NCBI RefSeq assembly: GCF_964048965.1
Contig: NZ_OZ040189.1
Coordinates: 372,001-436,000 of the forward strand
DNA: 64,000 nt
Reading direction: 5' to 3'
Origin: Tenacibaculum sp. 190130A14a
Lineage (GTDB): Bacteria; Bacteroidota; Bacteroidia; Flavobacteriales; Flavobacteriaceae
Under the pieces are notes generated by a model, which ran no database searches, was not told where the DNA came from, and saw only the letters and a program-made list of their open reading frames with translations. A program made the position numbers and the translations under genes. Below are positions 61,593 through 64,000 of the stretch, in pieces (the first letter of the stretch is position 1; every line of letters starts with the position of its first letter).

Positions 61593-61940
61593 ATGAAGAA
61601 AGTTTATTTTTTACAAACCTGTGATACGTGTAGAAGAATACTAAAAGAAGTGAATATAGAAGGTTTTGAAAAACAAGAAATAAAGTTACATCCGATTACA
61701 GTTCCTCAATTAGAATCGCTAAGAGAAATGACTGATAGTTATGAAAGTTTATTTAATAAAAGGGCTAAGCTGTATAGAGAAATGGATTTGAAAAATCAGA
61801 ATTTAACAGAAGCTGATTATAAGCAATATATTTTAGATGAATACACTTTTTTAAAGCGACCAGTTTTTGTTGTAGAAAATGAAATATTTATTGGAAACAG
61901 TAAAAAGGTTGTTGAAAGTCTTAAAGATCGTATAAACTAA
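61593..61940 (+). CDS. ArsC/Spx-family thioredoxin-fold protein
   Basis: Protein of 115 residues with Cys10-x-x-Cys13 (CDTC) at the N-terminal thioredoxin-fold position, and a conserved FLKRPVFVVENEIFIGN segment with the family Arg-Pro. It belongs to the arsenate reductase/Spx/YffB group. The CxxC is more like YffB/Spx than classical ArsC (single Cys with glutaredoxin). Arsenate reduction is therefore possible but not the default. Divergent from the DinB gene; own terminator downstream. Confidence 0.83.
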   Translation: MKKVYFLQTCDTCRRILKEVNIEGFEKQEIKLHPITVPQLESLREMTDSYESLFNKRAKLYREMDLKNQNLTEADYKQYILDEYTFLKRPVFVVENEIFIGNSKKVVESLKDRIN

Positions 61941-61974
61941 AAAAGCAGCAGTATCAACTGCTGCTTTTTTTTTA
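61939..61974 (+). terminator. Intrinsic terminator, strong
   Basis: Stem AAAAGCAGCAGT/ACTGCTGCTTTT with loop ATCA and a long T run, between converging genes. Confidence 0.93.
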
Positions 61975-61985
61975 AGTTTTTTCTT

Positions 61986-62462
61986 TTAGTTAAAAGCTAA
62001 TTCTCCATTTTTAGATGAAATTAGTGATGCAAGTTCATCTTTGGTTAGTTTGGTTGTAATTCCTAATAACACAAACTTATCTCCATCACCACTAGCTTTA
62101 ATGATGATTTCTCTAATGAAATCATTTTTTTCAAGGAATAAGATTTCAGCTTTTCCTCCTTTGTCTTTAGCTCTAACTAAAGTTTTTAAATTGTTTCTTC
62201 TTGAGAATTTTTTAAAATCTCTGGCAACGTCATCATCTTCGTTGTCAAAAATCATTAATTTGAAATCGCTCGATTTCTTAATCAAGTTTTTAATTTCAGT
62301 ATCATCTTCATCATCAAAGAATTTTCCTGCAAAAGAACTTGATACGTTAATAGAAAAAGCGGTTTTGTCTTTGTTAGCTTTGTAAAAGCTTTTGAATTTA
62401 GTTTCTTGTGCGCTAACGTTTAAAAGGAATAAGCAAAAAATAGCTGTTATAAATCGTTTCAT
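61986..62462 (-). CDS. DUF4252 exported protein
   Basis: Small exported protein of 158 residues: signal peptide (1-19, ending VSAQ) and a DUF4252 domain of alternating helices and strands (SSSFAGKFFDDEDDTEIKNLIKKSSDFKLMIFD). Members are found in Bacteroidota, often near sigma factors; none is here. Function unknown. Acidic patch DDEDD is prominent. Single-gene unit. Confidence 0.78.
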   Translation of the reverse strand: MKRFITAIFCLFLLNVSAQETKFKSFYKANKDKTAFSINVSSSFAGKFFDDEDDTEIKNLIKKSSDFKLMIFDNEDDDVARDFKKFSRRNNLKTLVRAKDKGGKAEILFLEKNDFIREIIIKASGDGDKFVLLGITTKLTKDELASLISSKNGELAFN

Positions 62463-62563
62463 AATATTTGGTTTTGAAAGGAAGACGACTAGCTCTAAAT
62501 TTTGTTACAAATGAGAAAATGGTACCAGTATCACGTTAAAGATAATTGGTTGTAAAATAGGAC

Positions 62564-62571
62564 TATATTTG
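62564..62571 (+). promoter_or_regulatory. -7 box for a small exported-protein gene
   Basis: TATATTTG, exact TAnnTTTG match, 29 bp before ATG 62601. Confidence 0.5.
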
Positions 62572-62600
62572 TATGAATAGAATTAGATGATAATATTGTT

Positions 62601-63098
62601 ATGAAGAAACTTAGTCTTATTGTTTTACTCATTTATTCAATGCTGTCTTATGCTCAAAGTAGTTTTAATAGAGCTATAGAGCAATTAGGAGTTGATTTAA
62701 AATATTATCCGGAAACAAAAATTGAAGAAAAAAGTTTAACAATAAACTTGTTTAAGGAAACTAAAGAATTTTGTGAAGAGAATATCCCTAAAATAAACGT
62801 CATAAATTTTAATGAGTTTTCCAAAGCTAGATCAGTAGAAATAAAAAGTAAAAAGCCTTTGGGAGGAAACATCTATTTAAGGCTTACAATAGAAGAATGG
62901 ACCTTTTCTGATGTTAAAAGAGCGCGAGATTTTGAGCGTAAATTTAAACTTATTCGTCATTTAGATTGTTTGAATAAAGGGGGTATTGAGTTTTGGAGAG
63001 TTAAAGAAAAGATGTATTTAATAATAAGTCCAGCAACAATGTTTAGTTACGAATTTGGAAAAGTAAAAAAGTCTATGAATAAAATACTAATATATTAG
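62601..63098 (+). CDS. Exported protein of unknown function
   Basis: Protein of 165 residues with a signal peptide (1-18, ending LSYAQ) and no family I recognise. The mature part is basic, mixed alpha/beta, with two Cys (in KEFCEENIP and HLDCLNKGG) that could form a disulfide in the periplasm. It stands alone with a perfect -7 box 29 bp before the ATG and converges on the tRNA-Gln genes. Confidence 0.65.
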   Translation: MKKLSLIVLLIYSMLSYAQSSFNRAIEQLGVDLKYYPETKIEEKSLTINLFKETKEFCEENIPKINVINFNEFSKARSVEIKSKKPLGGNIYLRLTIEEWTFSDVKRARDFERKFKLIRHLDCLNKGGIEFWRVKEKMYLIISPATMFSYEFGKVKKSMNKILIY

Positions 63099-63112
63099 AG
63101 GAAGTGAGAAAC

Positions 63113-63145
63113 AAAAAAAGTCTCAACAAATATTGTTAAGACTTT
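63113..63145 (-). terminator. Intrinsic terminator of the first tRNA-Gln gene
   Basis: Stem AAAGTCT-AACA paired with TGTT-AGACTTT, T run on the leftward strand; 5 bp past the tRNA 3' end. Confidence 0.75.
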
Positions 63146-63149
63146 TAAG

Positions 63150-63220
63150 TTGGCCTACTAGGACTCGAACCTAGAATATCGGTACCAAAAACCGGTGTGT
63201 TACCATTACACCATAGGCCA
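63150..63220 (-). tRNA. tRNA-Gln (anticodon TTG)
   Basis: Leftward 71-nt cloverleaf: acceptor TGGCCTA/TAGGCCA, D-arm GTGT/ACAC, anticodon loop TTTTGGT with anticodon TTG reading CAA, T-arm CTAGG-TTCGAGT-CCTAG, discriminator A. The outermost anticodon-stem pair is a C-A mismatch in both copies. CCA is not encoded after the discriminator. A TATATTTG -7 box lies at 63233-63240. Confidence 0.95.
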
Positions 63221-63232
63221 ATTTTCATAATG

Positions 63233-63240
63233 CAAATATA
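63233..63240 (-). promoter_or_regulatory. -7 box of the first tRNA-Gln gene
   Basis: TATATTTG on the leftward strand, 13-20 bp upstream of the tRNA 5' end. Confidence 0.6.
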
Positions 63241-63285
63241 AAAACAAAGTTTTATATTTAAAAAAACAATAAACAGTTTTTATGA

Positions 63286-63313
63286 AAAAATCCTTACGAA
63301 ACTCGTAAGGATT
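63286..63313 (-). terminator. Intrinsic terminator of the second tRNA-Gln gene
   Basis: Stem AATCCTTACG/CGTAAGGATT, T run on the leftward strand, 3 bp past the tRNA 3' end; it separates the two tRNA genes into independent units. Confidence 0.85.
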
Positions 63314-63315
63314 AG

Positions 63316-63386
63316 TTGGCCTACTAGGACTCGAACCTAGAATATCGGTACCAAAAACCGGTGTGTTGCCATTACACCATAGGCCA
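63316..63386 (-). tRNA. tRNA-Gln (anticodon TTG), second copy
   Basis: Same 71-nt cloverleaf and TTG anticodon as the copy at 63150, differing at one D-loop position (GGC in place of GGT, leftward strand). It has its own promoter and terminator. Confidence 0.95.
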
Positions 63387-63403
63387 ATTGCTTATTGCGG
63401 GTG

Positions 63404-63434
63404 CAAATATAGAGCTAATTTTGAATTCAACAAA
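63404..63434 (-). promoter_or_regulatory. Full consensus promoter of the second tRNA-Gln gene
   Basis: Leftward strand: TTTG (63431-63434), 19-bp spacer, TATATTTG (63404-63411), 17 bp before the tRNA 5' end. This is the best complete match to the Bacteroidota primary promoter in the window. Confidence 0.75.
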
Positions 63435-63503
63435 CTTTTTTTATTTTTTTTCATTTAACACAACTTTATACGGTTTGAACCCATTTTAAGAGATTCAAAA
63501 TTA

Positions 63504-63511
63504 TATTTTTG
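63504..63511 (+). promoter_or_regulatory. -7 box for the DUF2723 gene
   Basis: TATTTTTG matches TAnnTTTG, 59 bp before ATG 63571. Confidence 0.4.
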
Positions 63512-63570
63512 TTTCTAGTAAAAAACAGAGAGGAATTAATACTTTCGTATATTATTTTAGATCAAAGACT

Positions 63571-64000
63571 ATGAACAATTTTAGCTATAAAAAATGGAAT
63601 ACTATTTTAGGATGGGTTTCATTTGCAATTGCATTAATCACCTATACTTTGACATTAGAGCCAACGGTGAGTTCTTGGGATTGTGGAGAATATATTTCTA
63701 CAGCCGTTAAGTTAGAGGTAGGGCACCCACCAGGGGCGCCACTATTTCAAATGTTAGGAGCCTTTTTTGCAATGTTTACTAATGATCCATCTCAGTTTGC
63801 TAAAATGGTAAACTTTATGTCAGCATTGGCAAGTGCTTTTACCATTTTGTTCATGTTTTGGAGTATTACCAATCTAGCTAAGAAGATGGCAGTGAAAAAT
63901 AATAAGTTTGGTAACGGAGAAAAAATTGCTGTTTTAGGAAGTGGTTTGGTAGGTGCATTGGCTTATACGTTTTCAGATAGTTTTTGGTTTAGTGCCGTAG
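63571..64000 (+). CDS. DUF2723 membrane glycosyltransferase-like protein, 5' part
   Basis: The first 143 residues are visible; the frame runs off the right edge. The opening (MNNFSYKKWNTILGW) is followed by a membrane helix, the LEPTVSSWDCGEYISTAVKLEVGHPPGAPLFQMLGA pattern of the DUF2723 (GT117-like, protein O-mannosyltransferase-like) family at about 29-63, and further helices. The Asp-Cys-Gly-Glu and HPPGAP elements are its conserved loop. Members are large inner-membrane proteins of Bacteroidota, presumed to transfer sugars in envelope glycosylation. ATG 63571 gives the conserved start. Confidence 0.85.
   Translation, partial: MNNFSYKKWNTILGWVSFAIALITYTLTLEPTVSSWDCGEYISTAVKLEVGHPPGAPLFQMLGAFFAMFTNDPSQFAKMVNFMSALASAFTILFMFWSITNLAKKMAVKNNKFGNGEKIAVLGSGLVGALAYTFSDSFWFSAV

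Noticed and set aside
63150..63386. Two nearly identical 71-bp repeats as a possible CRISPR or attachment site
   Set aside because: They fold as tRNA-Gln genes with promoters and terminators; no integrase or further repeats.

Overview
The window is AT-rich chromosomal DNA from a member of the Bacteroidota, most likely a marine Flavobacteriaceae (Tenacibaculum/Polaribacter-like; the genus is an inference). The evidence is a SusC/SusD pair and other TonB-dependent receptors, a complete Bat aerotolerance operon, a type IX secretion plug protein, an OlsF-type ornithine-lipid synthase, the DUF2723 and DUF3667 families, a complete nqrABCDEF operon, and repeated Bacteroidota-type -7 boxes (TAnnTTTG) just upstream of genes. 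It reads as stable core genome: no insertion sequence, prophage, integrase or CRISPR array was seen.

Layout. 1-1949: 3' part of a TonB-dependent outer-membrane receptor. 2007-6612: carbonic anhydrase, two SulP anion transporters and a small membrane-anchored protein, which together suggest inorganic carbon uptake. 6680-15354: Bat operon read leftwards (moxR, a small protein, DUF58, BatD-like, batA, batB, batC, batD, batE). 15568-24603: nutrient-uptake island with a TonB receptor plus two related lipoproteins, then a SusC/SusD pair. 24656-35705: housekeeping and repair genes (LpxH-like phosphatase, MOSC, TadA-like deaminase, Ogt, TatD, retropepsin-like protease, aminotransferase, fatty acid desaturase, RsmG, GH18 lipoprotein, DEAD-box helicase, YceI-like protein). 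35775-42749: subtilase, PruA, NRDE protein, and a T9SS plug / ApaG / DUF3667 cluster.

42909-48953: Na+-translocating NADH:quinone reductase. 49009-53126: the least ordinary stretch. It holds a 41-residue zinc-ribbon microprotein, an apparently shortened DUF11 surface protein, a DEAD-box helicase with a DEVD motif plus a small partner, and an isolated transcription unit for a 33-residue cationic amphipathic peptide. Two intergenic regions here carry tandem direct repeats spaced exactly 21 bp, the geometry used by LytTR response regulators. 53127-64000: OlsF-like acyltransferase, aspartate kinase, GNAT acetyltransferase, fructose-bisphosphatase, superoxide dismutase, a thioesterase/TetR pair with two copies of one operator, cystathionine gamma-synthase, DinB and ArsC-like proteins, two small secreted proteins, two tRNA-Gln(TTG) genes, and the start of a DUF2723 membrane protein.

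How it works together. Nqr would build a sodium gradient that could power sodium-coupled transport, including SulP bicarbonate import if these SulPs are BicA-like. TonB receptors import large substrates. Bat/MoxR, SOD, Ogt and MOSC genes fit an aerobic stress-handling life style. The best candidate for something undescribed is the peptide unit at 52818-53093, with the related repeat geometry at 49043-49072.
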